64,000 bases of DNA from Salinibacterium amurskyense (GTDB lineage Bacteria > Actinomycetota > Actinomycetes > Actinomycetales > Microbacteriaceae): contig NZ_PGFH01000001.1 in the NCBI RefSeq assembly GCF_002797685.1, positions 1,612,001 to 1,676,000 on the forward strand. Reading direction: 5' to 3'. Below the pieces are notes generated by a model, which saw nothing but the letters and a program-made list of their open reading frames with translations, ran no database searches and was not told the origin of the DNA. This document shows, piece after piece, positions 39,328 to 49,488 of the stretch. The position numbers and the translations under genes are program-made. Each line of letters opens with the position of its first letter. Position 1 is the stretch's first letter.

Positions 39328-40926
39328 CTATCCGATGGCGTCGAGAACGAGCGGCAACGAAACCTTCGGGTTCGAGACCGTGAGGCTCAACACCGGACGG
39401 CCATGCCCTGCCAGAACACTGGCGTCACCAGCAGCCTGCGCACGGATAAGTTCGCCGAACGTAAACGGACGGTCAGGAATCTGCAGATCAGACTCTTCAA
39501 CCACGATGATCTGCAAGAACACGCCTACCGCGGGGCCGCCCTTATGGAACTGGCCGGTCGAATGCAGGAAGCGAGGTCCCCAGCCGAACGTCACAGGGCG
39601 CTTAGCGCGCGCTGCAGCACGCTCACGGATCTCCGCGAGCTCGGGGTAGGCGGTGCGATCGGCGTAAGCCTGGATCGCAACGTAGCCATCGTCATCCAAG
39701 TAGGACAGCAACGACGAGACGACGCCCGCGAGATCGGTGCTCTCTGCCACGACTCCAGCGGTACCGCGAACCTCAATATCCCCGGCGACGAAGGCGGGAG
39801 CCTGCGGCGGTGTGGGGTTATCGATCAGCTCGCGCGCTGCGTTCTTCGCAGCTTCGACATCCGGCTGGTCGAAGGGGTTAATGCCGAGAAGACGTCCGGC
39901 AACAACGGTCGCGTACTCCCACAGAAGCAGCTGCCCGCCGAGCGAACCGGCAATTTCTATCTCGCCTTCGACGACCTCTTTGGTGTCATCCCAGTCGCCA
40001 ACGAGTCGAACCACCTGCAGGTCATCGAGACCTTCAGCAATTTCGGGGGAGTCAGGCTGCAGAACAACGGGCAGGATACCCGTGCCCAGTTTTCCCGTTG
40101 ACTCAGCAATGAGCTGTTCAGCCCAATCTCCGAAGCCGAGGATGTGGGTACCGTCAGCAACGATGCCAATCTTGTCTTTGCGCGGATCCGTGCCAGCGAT
40201 CGCAGCGCCGAGCACGAGGCCCGGATTGCTCTCGTTGTCTACCGCGAGTTCCACCATCACTGCTTCGGCTTCGTCAAGAAGCTCCGACAGGTCAACGCCA
40301 GCGAGTCCTGATGGAACGAGGCCGAACGCGGTGAGTGCCGAGTAGCGCCCGCCAACGTTCGGGTCGGCGTTAAAGACACGGTATCCGGCGGCACGAGCCG
40401 CACCATCCAAGGGCGAACCGGGATCGGTCACGATGATGATGCGTTCGCGGGGGTCGATCCCGGCATCAGTGAAGAACTTCTCGTAGATTCGTTTCTGCGA
40501 GTCGGTCTCCAACGTCGAGCCCGACTTCGAAGAAATGACTACTGCAGTCGACTGCAGGCGGTCAGCCAACGCAGCCTGCACCTGAGCGGGGTCGGTCGAA
40601 TCAAGAACCGTGAGCTCCACGCCGTAGGTGCGAGTAATGACCTCGGGCGCGAGCGACGAGCCGCCCATTCCGCCCAGCACGAAGTGATCCACGCCAGCGG
40701 CACGCAATTTATCGCGCAACGCGTAGATGTCATCGATCATTGGGCGTCCGACGGAAACGGCTTCGACCCAACCGAGACGCTTAGCCGACTCCTCTTCAGC
40801 GTCGGGGCCCCACAGGGTCGCGTCGCCTCCGGTGATTCGGCTCGCAACCAGATCGTTGACTAGCTGCGGAACAATACGGTTGACGGCTTCGGCAGCCGCG
40901 CCCGATACTGCGATCTTCACACTCAT
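39328..40926 (-). CDS. pgi: Glucose-6-phosphate isomerase
   Basis: Pgi interconverts glucose-6-phosphate and fructose-6-phosphate. The 532 residues have two SIS-type sugar isomerase domains, with [15 protein letters not shown] near 77 and [12 protein letters not shown] near 127. This is the shorter, divergent version found in Micrococcales operons and may be annotated simply as a Pgi-family enzyme. The ATG (40924-40926) overlaps the tal stop by four bases; an open frame extending further upstream lies wholly inside tal and is not coding. Placing pgi between tal and zwf joins glycolysis to the pentose shunt. Confidence 0.93.
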   Translation of the reverse strand: MSVKIAVSGAAAEAVNRIVPQLVNDLVASRITGGDATLWGPDAEEESAKRLGWVEAVSVGRPMIDDIYALRDKLRAAGVDHFVLGGMGGSSLAPEVITRTYGVELTVLDSTDPAQVQAALADRLQSTAVVISSKSGSTLETDSQKRIYEKFFTDAGIDPRERIIIVTDPGSPLDGAARAAGYRVFNADPNVGGRYSALTAFGLVPSGLAGVDLSELLDEAEAVMVELAVDNESNPGLVLGAAIAGTDPRKDKIGIVADGTHILGFGDWAEQLIAESTGKLGTGILPVVLQPDSPEIAEGLDDLQVVRLVGDWDDTKEVVEGEIEIAGSLGGQLLLWEYATVVAGRLLGINPFDQPDVEAAKNAARELIDNPTPPQAPAFVAGDIEVRGTAGVVAESTDLAGVVSSLLSYLDDDGYVAIQAYADRTAYPELAEIRERAAARAKRPVTFGWGPRFLHSTGQFHKGGPAVGVFLQIIVVEESDLQIPDRPFTFGELIRAQAAGDASVLAGHGRPVLSLTVSNPKVSLPLVLDAIG

Positions 40927-42035
40927 TTTGCAGCCTCTAGTGCGGCGGAAACTGTGTCGAGAAGCTCGTTCCAGGAAACGATGAACTTCTCGACGCCTTC
41001 CTTCTCGAGAAGCGCAGTTACCTCGTCGTAGGAAATTCCGAGCGTTGACAAAGCGTCCAAGGTGATGTTCGCGGCGTCGTAGCTGGCCGTCACTTGCTCG
41101 CCCTCGATGACTCCGTGGTCGAAGGTTGCTTCCAGAGTCTTCTCGGGCATCGTGTTCACCGTCTCGCCGACGGCGAGCTCGGTCACGTAGAGCGTATCGG
41201 GCAGGCTTGGATCCTTGACACCGGTGGATGCCCACAGCGGACGCTGCTTGTTGGCGCCAGCGGCAATGAGGGCCTGAGCGCGGTCGGTCGCGAATGCGTT
41301 CTCGAAGACCTCGTACGCCAAGCGTGCGTTAGCGACGCCCGCCTTGCTCTTCAGGGCCTTGGCCTCGTCGGTGCCGAGCGCGTCGAGACGCTTGTCGATC
41401 TCGGTGTCGACACGCGACACGAAGAACGAGGCGACCGAGTGGATCTTCGAAAGGTCGTGGCCTGCGGCCTGAGCCTTCTCAAGACCCGTCAGGTACGCCT
41501 CAATGACATCGCGATGGCGCGCCAAGCTGAAGATCAAGGTGACGTTGACGCTGATACCAGCGGCAATGGTCTCGGTGATTGCTTCGAGACCCTCTACCGT
41601 TGCCGGAATCTTGATCATGGCGTTCTCGCGAGCAACCTTGGCCCACAGCTGCTGTGCCTGAGCGATCGTGCCGGCGGCGTCGTGAGCCAGTCCGGGCTCA
41701 ACCTCGATCGACACGCGGCCGTCGCGACCAGCGGTTGCATCGTAAACGGGACGGAAAATGTCGCTGGCAGCAGCGACATCGTCCGTCGTGATCTCGAAGA
41801 CAGCATCCGTCACGCTCGTACCCTTGGCGGCGAGAGCAGCAACCTGCTCGTCGTATGCCTCACCCTTGGCCAGCGCCGTAGCGAAGATCGTAGGGTTTGT
41901 GGTGACGCCGACGACGTTGCGTGACGCCATCAGTTCCTGCAGTCCGCCTGAGTTGATGCGTTCGCGAGAAAGGTCGTCGAGCCAAATGCTCACTCCGAGG
42001 TCGGAGAGGGCTGCGGTGGGGGTTTCGTTGGTCAT
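40923..42035 (-). CDS. tal: Transaldolase
   Basis: Transaldolase moves a dihydroxyacetone unit between sugar phosphates in the non-oxidative pentose phosphate pathway. The 370 residues match the long actinobacterial type: [14 protein letters not shown] near 14, VTTNPTIF near 44 and [10 protein letters not shown] with the Schiff-base Lys142. The ATG has a strong AAGGAGATAAGA upstream. It follows tkt by 24 bases and overlaps pgi. Confidence 0.98.
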   Translation of the reverse strand: MTNETPTAALSDLGVSIWLDDLSRERINSGGLQELMASRNVVGVTTNPTIFATALAKGEAYDEQVAALAAKGTSVTDAVFEITTDDVAAASDIFRPVYDATAGRDGRVSIEVEPGLAHDAAGTIAQAQQLWAKVARENAMIKIPATVEGLEAITETIAAGISVNVTLIFSLARHRDVIEAYLTGLEKAQAAGHDLSKIHSVASFFVSRVDTEIDKRLDALGTDEAKALKSKAGVANARLAYEVFENAFATDRAQALIAAGANKQRPLWASTGVKDPSLPDTLYVTELAVGETVNTMPEKTLEATFDHGVIEGEQVTASYDAANITLDALSTLGISYDEVTALLEKEGVEKFIVSWNELLDTVSAALEAAK

Positions 42036-42059
42036 TCTTATCTCCTTGACTGGGGGTGC

Positions 42060-44153
42060 CTAAACGGCATCCAGCGAATCGCGTGCGGCGGCCACAACGG
42101 CCTCGGTGGTGATACCAAACTCACGGAAGAGTGTCTTGTAATCTGCGGATGCGCCGAAGTGGTCGATCGAGATGCTGCGACCAGCGTCGCCGACATACTC
42201 GCGCCATCCGGTGGACACGCCCGCTTCAACTGACACGCGTGCACGCACAGTAGAAGGCAAAACAGACTCACGGTATTCCGCGGACTGCTCAGCGAACCAC
42301 TCGAGGCTCGGTGCCGAAACAACGCGAGCGTTGATTCCGTCTGCCTTGAGCGTCTCGCGTGCCTCTACAGCGAGCTGAACTTCTGAGCCGGTTGCGATCA
42401 GAATCACATCGGGCGTTCCGTTCGGAGCTTCTGCCAGTACGTAGGCGCCACGAGCGACGTTGGATGCCGCAGCGAAGGTCTCTCCGCTTGCCTCTGCTTC
42501 GCCACGCTCGAAGACGGGGATGTTCTGACGGGTAAGAGCGATACCAGCGGGTCCGTTGCGGCGCTCGAGGATGGTCTTCCACGCCCATGCCGTTTCGTTG
42601 GCGTCGGCGGGACGAACGACATCCATGCCCGGGATCATGCGGAGGCTTGCGAGCTGTTCGATGGGCTGGTGAGTCGGTCCGTCTTCACCGAGAGCGATCG
42701 AGTCGTGGGTCCAGACGAAGATCGACGGAACTGCCATCAAAGCAGCAAGACGAACCGCGGGACGCATGTAGTCGCTGAAGATCAAGAACGTGCCACCAAA
42801 TGCGCGGGTGTTTCCGTGCAGAACGATGCCGTTGATGATCGCGCCCATAGCGTGCTCGCGGATACCGAAGTGAAGAACACGGCCGTATTCGTTGCCGCTC
42901 CACTCGTCGGTCGAGTGCTCGGCAGGAATGAAGGACTTTCCGCCAGCGATCGTAGTGAGGTTCGACTCGGCGAGGTCAGACGAACCGCCCCAGAGTTCGG
43001 GCATGACGGCACCGATAGCGCCAAGAACCTTGCCGCTCGCCGCGCGCGTCGAAACATCCTTGCCCGCTTCGAACTGGGGGAGTGCCTCGTCGATGCCTTC
43101 AGGCAACGCGCCCGAGAGCACGCGGTCGAGAAGTTGCTTGCGCTCAGGGTTCGCAGCAGCCCACTCGTCGAACTTCTCAGTCCACTCAGCGCGTTCCTGC
43201 TTGCCACGTTCTACAGCCAAGCGAGTGTGAGCAATTACGTCGTCGTCGACTACGAAGCTCTTCTCGGGATCGAGACCCATCGCGACCTTCGTCGCAGCGA
43301 GCTCGTCAGCTCCCAAAGCAGATCCGTGGATCTTTCCGGTGTTCTGCTTGTTGGGTGCCGGCCAACCAATAATGGTGCGCAAGATGATGAGCGAGGGCTG
43401 GTCGGTAACTGCTTTGGCATCTTCGATTGCAGCGTTGAGAGCTTCGACGTCTTCGACGTACTCGCCGGTCTTCTTCCAGTCAACTACCTGGACGTGCCAG
43501 TTGTAAGCCTCGTAGCGCATCTGCACATCTTCGGTGAAGGCGATGTTGGTGTCGTCTTCGATCGAGATCTGGTTGCTGTCGTAGATCGCAATGAGGTTTC
43601 CGAGTTGCTGGTGACCCGCGAGTGATGATGCTTCGGCGGAAACGCCTTCTTGAAGGTCGCCATCACCTGCGATGACATAAACGAAGTGGTCGAACGGGCT
43701 CGTGCCCGCAGCTGCCTCGGGGTCAAATAGTCCACGCTCGTAGCGGGCTGCGTAAGCGAAGCCGACTGACGATGCAATGCCCTGGCCAAGAGGGCCAGTG
43801 GTGATCTCTACGCCCTTAGTGTGGCCGAATTCGGGGTGTCCGGGAGTCAGCGAACCCCAGGTACGAAGTGCCTTGAGGTCATCGAGCTCGAGGCCATAGC
43901 CACCAAGGTACAACTGAACATACTGAGTGAGCGAGCTGTGGCCCACGGAAAGGATGAAGCGGTCGCGGCCGATCCACTGATCATCGCTTGGATCACGACG
44001 CATCACCTTCTGAAAGAGCAAGTACGCTGCAGGCGCCAGGCTCATCGCGGTACCGGGATGCCCGTTACCTACCTTCTCAACAGCATCAGCCGCCAGAATT
44101 CGAGCGGTGTCTACCGCTTTATTGTCGATGTGATCCCATTGAAAAGCTGCCAT
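42060..44153 (-). CDS. tkt: Transketolase
   Basis: Transketolase transfers two-carbon units with thiamine diphosphate. The 697 residues include GHPGTAMSLAPAAYLLF near 32, the cofactor/metal motif GDGDLQEGVSAEA near 160, and the pyrimidine-domain block FGGTFLIFSDYMRPAVR near 458. It heads the minus-strand operon tkt-tal-pgi-zwf-opcA-pgl. The likely -10 (TATACT) leaves a leader of roughly 140 nt before the ATG, whose ribosome site GAAGGG is a little far away. Confidence 0.98.
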   Translation of the reverse strand: MAAFQWDHIDNKAVDTARILAADAVEKVGNGHPGTAMSLAPAAYLLFQKVMRRDPSDDQWIGRDRFILSVGHSSLTQYVQLYLGGYGLELDDLKALRTWGSLTPGHPEFGHTKGVEITTGPLGQGIASSVGFAYAARYERGLFDPEAAAGTSPFDHFVYVIAGDGDLQEGVSAEASSLAGHQQLGNLIAIYDSNQISIEDDTNIAFTEDVQMRYEAYNWHVQVVDWKKTGEYVEDVEALNAAIEDAKAVTDQPSLIILRTIIGWPAPNKQNTGKIHGSALGADELAATKVAMGLDPEKSFVVDDDVIAHTRLAVERGKQERAEWTEKFDEWAAANPERKQLLDRVLSGALPEGIDEALPQFEAGKDVSTRAASGKVLGAIGAVMPELWGGSSDLAESNLTTIAGGKSFIPAEHSTDEWSGNEYGRVLHFGIREHAMGAIINGIVLHGNTRAFGGTFLIFSDYMRPAVRLAALMAVPSIFVWTHDSIALGEDGPTHQPIEQLASLRMIPGMDVVRPADANETAWAWKTILERRNGPAGIALTRQNIPVFERGEAEASGETFAAASNVARGAYVLAEAPNGTPDVILIATGSEVQLAVEARETLKADGINARVVSAPSLEWFAEQSAEYRESVLPSTVRARVSVEAGVSTGWREYVGDAGRSISIDHFGASADYKTLFREFGITTEAVVAAARDSLDAV

Positions 44154-44302
44154 GAGATTAATGACCCTTCTGCAAGCGAAGTGCCCGACCGAAAACGATC
44201 AGGGCACATGAACGACCCGCCACGCGACATCATTGCCTCAGTCGGAAGTGTCTCGCTGCACCACACTGTGTGCAAGCAGTCCACCGACAGGCGGGCACCC
44301 CA

Positions 44303-44308
44303 AGTATA
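44303..44308 (-). promoter_or_regulatory. tkt operon -10 box
   Basis: On the minus strand TATACT is a near-consensus -10. RNA would begin near 44296, about 143 nt upstream of the tkt ATG. No good -35 is seen: its place is taken by the palindrome at 44315-44328. Confidence 0.55.
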
Positions 44309-44314
44309 GGGAAC

Positions 44315-44328
44315 CGAGCAAGTGCTCG
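44315..44328. promoter_or_regulatory. Palindromic operator candidate CGAGCA-AG-TGCTCG in the tkt promoter
   Basis: A perfect 6-2-6 inverted repeat occupies about -19 to -32 relative to the predicted tkt start. The minus-strand reading CGAGCACTTGCTCG shares 13 consecutive bases with 63722-63734 upstream of the desaturase gene. It also lies 44-57 bases before the ctaB -10, so it could affect either divergent gene. Confidence 0.6.
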
Positions 44329-44371
44329 CTGCCCAGTTACGGGCGCGGTCAGCGCAATTCTTTATGCGGAT

Positions 44372-44377
44372 TACAAT
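44372..44377 (+). promoter_or_regulatory. ctaB leaderless -10 box
   Basis: TACAAT ends seven bases before the ATG at 44385 and there is no ribosome binding site, so the message should be leaderless. Confidence 0.55.
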
Positions 44378-44384
44378 CGTTGGT

Positions 44385-45305
44385 ATGGATGTCACGTTAG
44401 AAGCCCCCACGCAGCAGGAACGCATTGGCATCCTTCGTAAGATTCGCGCTTACATTGCGCTGACAAAGCCGCGTGTTATCGAGCTGCTTCTCGTCACCAC
44501 CGTGCCCGTTATGGTGCTCGCTGCAAATGGCATCCCGAATCTCTGGCTGGTCCTCGCGACTCTCGTCGGCGGCATTCTCAGTGCCTCCTCCGCGAATGCG
44601 TTCAACTGCTACATCGACCGCGATATCGACCGTGTGATGGCCCGCACCAAGGGCCGCCCCTTGGTGACCGGCGAGCTGAGCGACCGCGAGGCGTTGATGT
44701 TCGCCTGGATCAGTGGAGTCGGCTCCGTCGTCTGGCTCGGCGTTCTGACGAACTGGCTCGCTGCGGCACTCTCGCTCTTCGCCATCCTCTTCTATGTCTT
44801 CGTTTACACACTGTTGCTCAAGCGGCGCACCCCTCAGAACATCATCTGGGGTGGCATTGCTGGGTGCATGCCCGTACTCATCGGCTGGGCTGCTGTGACC
44901 GGCGACCTCTCATGGGCTGCCTTCATTCTCTTCGCGGTGGTATTCCTGTGGACGCCGCCGCATTACTGGCCCCTGTCGATGAAGTATCGCGCTGACTACC
45001 AGTCGGTCGGCGTTCCTATGCTCGCAGTCGTCCGCGGCCGTGCGGCAGTGGGCCTGCAGGTCATTCTTTACGCGTGGGCTACCGTCGTGTGCTCGTTGCT
45101 ACTCGTACCGGTTGCAGGGATGGGCGTGCTGTACACGCTCGTCGCAGCCCTCAGCGGTGCATGGTTCATCATCGAATCGCACCGTCTCTACAACACCGCG
45201 ATTCGTCACGGCGAAGTCAAGGCCATGCGCGTGTTCCACAGCTCGATCAGCTACTTGACGCTGGTCTTCTTGGCTGTGGGCATCGACCCGCTGCTCCCGT
45301 TCTAG
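44385..45305 (+). CDS. ctaB: Heme O synthase (protoheme IX farnesyltransferase)
   Basis: CtaB attaches a farnesyl group to heme b, giving heme O for cytochrome oxidase. The 306-residue UbiA-family protein has about nine membrane segments and the prenyl-diphosphate sites [12 protein letters not shown] (residues 74-85) and a second Asp-rich region near [14 protein letters not shown] start at the ATG at 44385 because of the -10 just before it; a start at 44322 would lie upstream of the RNA start. It is divergent from tkt and convergent with ctaA, 28 bases away. Confidence 0.96.
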   Translation: MDVTLEAPTQQERIGILRKIRAYIALTKPRVIELLLVTTVPVMVLAANGIPNLWLVLATLVGGILSASSANAFNCYIDRDIDRVMARTKGRPLVTGELSDREALMFAWISGVGSVVWLGVLTNWLAAALSLFAILFYVFVYTLLLKRRTPQNIIWGGIAGCMPVLIGWAAVTGDLSWAAFILFAVVFLWTPPHYWPLSMKYRADYQSVGVPMLAVVRGRAAVGLQVILYAWATVVCSLLLVPVAGMGVLYTLVAALSGAWFIIESHRLYNTAIRHGEVKAMRVFHSSISYLTLVFLAVGIDPLLPF

Positions 45306-45333
45306 CGCGAGAACAACGGGCCCGCCGTTTGCT

Positions 45334-46266
45334 CTAGAGAGCAGCCTTTTCTGCGCTAGTGCGCTCGACTTGGTTGACGCTGGGTCGCAGCGAGAGCACG
45401 ACCGCGGTCATGGCCGCGGCAATCGTGCAGGCGATCACCATGTGGCTGCCTACAAGGAGAATAGGTAGTCCGCTGCGCGACTGGATGATTCCGATCAATG
45501 CCTGAACGACCTCAAGCACGAGCAGGATGATGGCGAAGTCCATGATGCGGCGGTGGCCGCCACGTGCCAACACGATGACGAGCGCGAGGGTCGCTGCGAT
45601 CAACGCGTAACCCGGCCAGCTGTGCACGTGCTGCAGGATGCCGGCGTCAAGGCCATTGCGGGCGGTTCCGTCGTCGCCGGCGTGAGGGCCCGCTCCGGTA
45701 GTCAAGATTCCCGCGATGATCGTCAATGCTACAAAGAGGCTCGTCACATGCGTGAGAATCGCCACGGGCTTGGGCACCGAGAGAGCCGGTCCACGAAGGC
45801 CAGTCCAGACCCGATAAACGAGGGCCGCGCTAATAGCCACCAAAATCGCCGAGATGGCGTAGTGAACGCCCACGATGCTGGGGTCGAGCTGAACGCGCAC
45901 CGAAAGACCTCCGATGAGGCCCTGAAGGACGGTGCCGCCCAAAATCATGAGGGACAGCGACATGAGGTCGCGGCGTTCGCGACGGATGCGCAGCACCATC
46001 AGCACCATGAGAATCGCTACGAAGCCGACGATGATTGAGAGCAAGCGATTGCCAAACTCGATTACACCGTGAACTCCCATCTCAGGAGTCGCGATCAATG
46101 ACGCGTCTGTGCAGAGCGGCCAGGTCGGGCATCCGAGTCCCGATCCGGTCAAGCGAACGGCCCCGCCTGTGGCAACAATGAGGATTTGGATGACCAGCGA
46201 AGTGACTGCAAAAAATCTCACTCGAGCGTCGACAGAATGGGGCAATCGTGCGATGACGGCGTTCAC
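45334..46266 (-). CDS. ctaA: Heme A synthase
   Basis: CtaA oxidises the methyl group of heme O to make heme A. The 310 residues have about eight membrane segments in two four-helix halves. Conserved histidines are visible in EFGNRLLSI, GVHYAISA and LQHVHSWPGYALI, and the loop TGSGLGCPTWPLC holds the extracellular cysteine pair. The GTG (46264-46266) is set by a perfect AGGAGGT seven bases upstream; an in-frame ATG further out has none. With ctaB and SURF1 in this window it serves aa3-type oxidase. Confidence 0.95.
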   Translation of the reverse strand: MNAVIARLPHSVDARVRFFAVTSLVIQILIVATGGAVRLTGSGLGCPTWPLCTDASLIATPEMGVHGVIEFGNRLLSIIVGFVAILMVLMVLRIRRERRDLMSLSLMILGGTVLQGLIGGLSVRVQLDPSIVGVHYAISAILVAISAALVYRVWTGLRGPALSVPKPVAILTHVTSLFVALTIIAGILTTGAGPHAGDDGTARNGLDAGILQHVHSWPGYALIAATLALVIVLARGGHRRIMDFAIILLVLEVVQALIGIIQSRSGLPILLVGSHMVIACTIAAAMTAVVLSLRPSVNQVERTSAEKAAL

Positions 46267-46340
46267 GGCCGTACCTCCTGTTATTTCGGGCTTCTGCCTG
46301 TAGAATGGATTGCGTTCAGGAACACAGCCCACGCCGGGAA

Positions 46341-46352
46341 GTCAATGTTGAC
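46341..46352. promoter_or_regulatory. Inverted repeat GTCAA-TG-TTGAC between ctaA and sufB
   Basis: A perfect 5-2-5 dyad lies about 75 bases upstream of ctaA and 160 bases upstream of sufB. TTGACA (46348-46353) could itself be a -35 for sufB but no -10 fits. On the minus strand TAGACT (46388-46383) is a candidate ctaA -10, which would put the dyad in the ctaA leader. The rest of this 246-base gap shows nothing else I can name. Confidence 0.4.
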
Positions 46353-46512
46353 AGCGGGATAGTCTCTCGCTTGTCCTGTTTCAGTCTAAGTTCGCCCGCG
46401 CAGTGTTGTGACACAGCGCACGCGCACCTCACGAAATATTCCCGGCAAAGTGCTGTGCGAAGGAATGCCAACGCAGCCACCTTGGTTGATAGGGGCAGGA
46501 AAAGAGGTACCA

Positions 46513-47931
46513 ATGTCCGACGTGCTGATTGATCGTCCGGAACTCAATGGCTTGGGCCAGTATGAGTTTGGCTGGGCTGACTCCGACGTTGCGGGAGCCT
46601 CTGCGCGACGGGGCATCAACGAAGAGGTCGTTCGCGACATCTCTACGCTTAAAAACGAACCCGAATCTATGCTCAAGATGCGCCTTAAGGGCCTCGAGCT
46701 GTTCGGTCGCAAACCCATGCCGAAGTGGGGCGCCGACCTATCGGGCATCGACTTCGACAACATCAAATACTTCGTGCGCTCTACCGAGAAGCAAGCCCAG
46801 ACGTGGGAAGACCTTCCGGCAGACATTCGCGACACCTACGAGAAGCTGGGAATCCCGGAAGCCGAGCGCAACCGCCTCGTCTCCGGTGTTGCTGCGCAGT
46901 ACGAGTCTGAGGTCGTATTCCACTCGATCAACGCCGAGCTTGAAGCCAAGGGCGTTATCTTCATGGACACCGATACGGCACTGCGCGAGCACCCCGAGTT
47001 CTTCGAAGAGTACTTCGGAACCGTAATTCCGGCCGGCGATAACAAGTTCGCGGCTCTCAACACGGCCGTCTGGTCGGGCGGCTCGTTCGTCTACGTCCCT
47101 AAGGGCGTTCATGTAGAGATCCCGCTGCAGGCTTACTTCCGCATCAACACGGAAAACATGGGCCAGTTCGAGCGCACCCTGATCATCGCTGACGAGGGTT
47201 CCTACGTTCACTACATCGAGGGTTGCACCGCGCCGATCTACAAGTCGGACTCACTGCACTCCGCAGTTGTAGAGATCATCGTCAAGAAGAACGCCCGCGT
47301 TCGCTACACGACAATCCAAAACTGGTCGAACAACGTCTACAACCTCGTGACTAAGCGAGCAATCGCGCACGAGGGCGCCACCATGGAATGGATTGATGGC
47401 AACATCGGGTCCAAGGTCACGATGAAATACCCATCGATCTACCTGGTGGGGGAGCACGCCAAGGGCGAAACGCTTTCCGTCGCATTCGCTGGTCCCGGTC
47501 AGCACCAAGATGCCGGCGCGAAGATGATCCACATGGCCCCCTACACGACGTCATCGATCGTCTCGAAGTCTGTCGCTCGGGGTGGCGGCCGCGCTGGTTA
47601 CCGCGGAGAAGTCCGCGTTGACGAGAAAGCCCACCACTCGGCCAATACCGTTCGCTGCGACGCGCTGCTGGTCGACACCATCTCTCGCTCGGATACGTAT
47701 CCGGCAATCGACATCCGCGTGGATGACGTACAGCTCGGTCACGAAGCTACGGTTTCGAAGGTCAGCGCTGAGCAACTCTTCTACCTGCAGTCCCGCGGTA
47801 TGGAAGAAGACGAAGCTATGGCGATGATCGTCCGCGGCTTCATCGAACCCATCGCGCGCGAACTGCCCATGGAGTACGCCTTCGAACTCAATAAGCTCAT
47901 TGAACTGAGCATGGAAGGATCCGTCGGCTAA
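46513..47931 (+). CDS. sufB: Fe-S cluster assembly protein SufB
   Basis: SufB is the scaffold subunit of the SufBCD complex that builds Fe-S clusters. The 472 residues end in the usual beta-helix core, with [24 protein letters not shown] (candidate ligand Cys), [15 protein letters not shown] and [10 protein letters not shown]. No intein insertion is present, unlike SufB of some mycobacteria. The ATG at 46513 has AAAAGAGGT upstream; an upstream in-frame start lacks a site. sufD follows with no gap. Confidence 0.97.
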   Translation: MSDVLIDRPELNGLGQYEFGWADSDVAGASARRGINEEVVRDISTLKNEPESMLKMRLKGLELFGRKPMPKWGADLSGIDFDNIKYFVRSTEKQAQTWEDLPADIRDTYEKLGIPEAERNRLVSGVAAQYESEVVFHSINAELEAKGVIFMDTDTALREHPEFFEEYFGTVIPAGDNKFAALNTAVWSGGSFVYVPKGVHVEIPLQAYFRINTENMGQFERTLIIADEGSYVHYIEGCTAPIYKSDSLHSAVVEIIVKKNARVRYTTIQNWSNNVYNLVTKRAIAHEGATMEWIDGNIGSKVTMKYPSIYLVGEHAKGETLSVAFAGPGQHQDAGAKMIHMAPYTTSSIVSKSVARGGGRAGYRGEVRVDEKAHHSANTVRCDALLVDTISRSDTYPAIDIRVDDVQLGHEATVSKVSAEQLFYLQSRGMEEDEAMAMIVRGFIEPIARELPMEYAFELNKLIELSMEGSVG

Positions 47932-49119
47932 ATGACCGTCGTTACACCAGAACAACACGGATTTAAGGCTCACAGCGACGGCGGATGGGACGCAAGCGAA
48001 AAAGGCTTCGTTCCCGTTCAGACTCGTTCGGAGCGCCCCAAGTCATTCGCTCACGATGATTTCGCTGCGGTCAATGGACTTGAAGCAGAGTGGAAGCTCA
48101 CTCCCGTCAAGCTTGTCAAGCCGCTCATCGACGACGCCCTCGACGGCTCGCCGTACGACATTGCTACTGACGCGGTCGACGGCGCCACCGTCGAGTGGGT
48201 TTCACGCGATGATTCTCGCGTTGCTTCCGCTGGCGCGCCCGAAGAGCGTGCTTCCGCTAACGCGTGGAGCAGCTTTGAACAGGCTTTGGCGATCACGTTG
48301 ACGGGCGAAGAGCACAGCACAGTGCGAATCTCGCGCTCGACTCTCGGCACCGCTGCACGCGGCGCGCACACGGTAATTACGGCTCGTCCTCACAGCAACA
48401 CCACGGTGATCATCGAATCTGCCGGTGAAGCCTTGCTGAGCGAGAACGTTGAAGTCGTAGTTGAAGAGGGCGCAACCTTGAACTTCGTGAGCGTGCAGGA
48501 TTGGGCGGCTGACGCCATCCACCTCTCGAGCCACTTTGTTCAGGTAGGGCGCTCGGCTACGTTGAAGCACACGATCGTGTCGCTCGGCGGCAAAGTCGTT
48601 CGCGTGAACCCGTCCGTTCACCTGTCGGGAGAGGGCGCCGACGGCGAACTCTACGGTCTGTACTTCGCTGACGCGGGACAGCACCTCGAGCAGCGCGTGT
48701 ATCTGCACCACCAGGCTGCCCAGACTCGCGGTCGCGTCAACTACAAGGGCGCGCTTCAGGGCGACGGCGCACGCACGGTGTGGGTCGGTGATGTCTTGAT
48801 CGGTCGCGACGGTGCTGGCACAGACAGCTACGAGCAGAACCGAAACCTGGTTCTTACCGAAGGCACGCGCGCGGACTCGATCCCGAACCTTGAAATCGAA
48901 ACCGGAGACATCCAGGGAGCTGGCCACGCTAGCGCCACCGGACGCTTCGACGACGAACAGCTCTTCTATCTGCAGGCTCGTGGAATCTCCGAAGCAGAGG
49001 CACGCCGCCTCGTGGTCATCGGCTTCCTAGCGGAGATCGTTCAGAAGGTGGGCGACGAAGAACTCGAAGCGCGACTTACTGTTGCGATCGAGTCTGAGTT
49101 GGAAGGAACGCACTCGTGA
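47932..49119 (+). CDS. sufD: Fe-S cluster assembly protein SufD
   Basis: SufD is the SufB paralogue that forms a heterodimer with it. The 395 residues have a variable N-terminus and a C-terminal beta-helix with VYLHHQAAQTRGRVNYKGAL, SIPNLEIETGDIQGAGHAS and EQLFYLQARGISEAEAR. The ATG abuts the sufB TAA, and the stop overlaps the Rieske gene by four bases (GTGA), so the genes are coupled. Confidence 0.96.
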   Translation: MTVVTPEQHGFKAHSDGGWDASEKGFVPVQTRSERPKSFAHDDFAAVNGLEAEWKLTPVKLVKPLIDDALDGSPYDIATDAVDGATVEWVSRDDSRVASAGAPEERASANAWSSFEQALAITLTGEEHSTVRISRSTLGTAARGAHTVITARPHSNTTVIIESAGEALLSENVEVVVEEGATLNFVSVQDWAADAIHLSSHFVQVGRSATLKHTIVSLGGKVVRVNPSVHLSGEGADGELYGLYFADAGQHLEQRVYLHHQAAQTRGRVNYKGALQGDGARTVWVGDVLIGRDGAGTDSYEQNRNLVLTEGTRADSIPNLEIETGDIQGAGHASATGRFDDEQLFYLQARGISEAEARRLVVIGFLAEIVQKVGDEELEARLTVAIESELEGTHS

Positions 49120-49451
49120 CCGCCCAGCGCGTCTGTGGCGTCGATGAACTCGAACTCAACAAGGCCTACCGCGTTGAACTCGACGGCACCGCAATTTGCA
49201 TCGTCAAGGACTCCGCCGGTGAGGTACACGCCATTGGCGATACCTGCACCCACGGGGACATCTCCCTTGCTGAAGGCTTCGTTGAAGACGGTGCGATTGA
49301 ATGCTGGGCTCATGGCTCGCTTTTCTCGCTTGACACGGGAAAACCACTGAGTTTGCCCGCCTATGAACCTGTACCGGTCTTTGTAGTGAAGATCGACGAC
49401 GACGGAGGGGTTCACATCGATCCCGAAGACACCGTCGCCATCGAGAGCTAA
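49116..49451 (+). CDS. Rieske [2Fe-2S] ferredoxin-type protein of the suf operon
   Basis: A 111-residue soluble Rieske domain related to the ferredoxin components of ring-hydroxylating dioxygenases. Ligands are Cys44 and His46 in CTHGD, and Cys63 and His66 in CWAHG, the classical CxH-x16-CxxH arrangement. Despite the usual database name (non-heme iron oxygenase ferredoxin subunit), its fixed place between sufD and sufC suggests electron delivery to, or redox sensing in, Fe-S assembly; that is inference. GTG start, overlapping sufD. Confidence 0.9.
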   Translation: MTAQRVCGVDELELNKAYRVELDGTAICIVKDSAGEVHAIGDTCTHGDISLAEGFVEDGAIECWAHGSLFSLDTGKPLSLPAYEPVPVFVVKIDDDGGVHIDPEDTVAIES

Positions 49452-49488
49452 CAGCTCTCCACACGAGACCATTAAGGAAAGAAAACGA

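Noticed and set aside
39328-41235. Longer pgi reading with about 100 extra N-terminal residues
   Set aside because: The extension lies wholly within tal, is rich in Arg and lacks similarity to isomerases; the ATG at 40926 overlaps the tal stop in the usual way.
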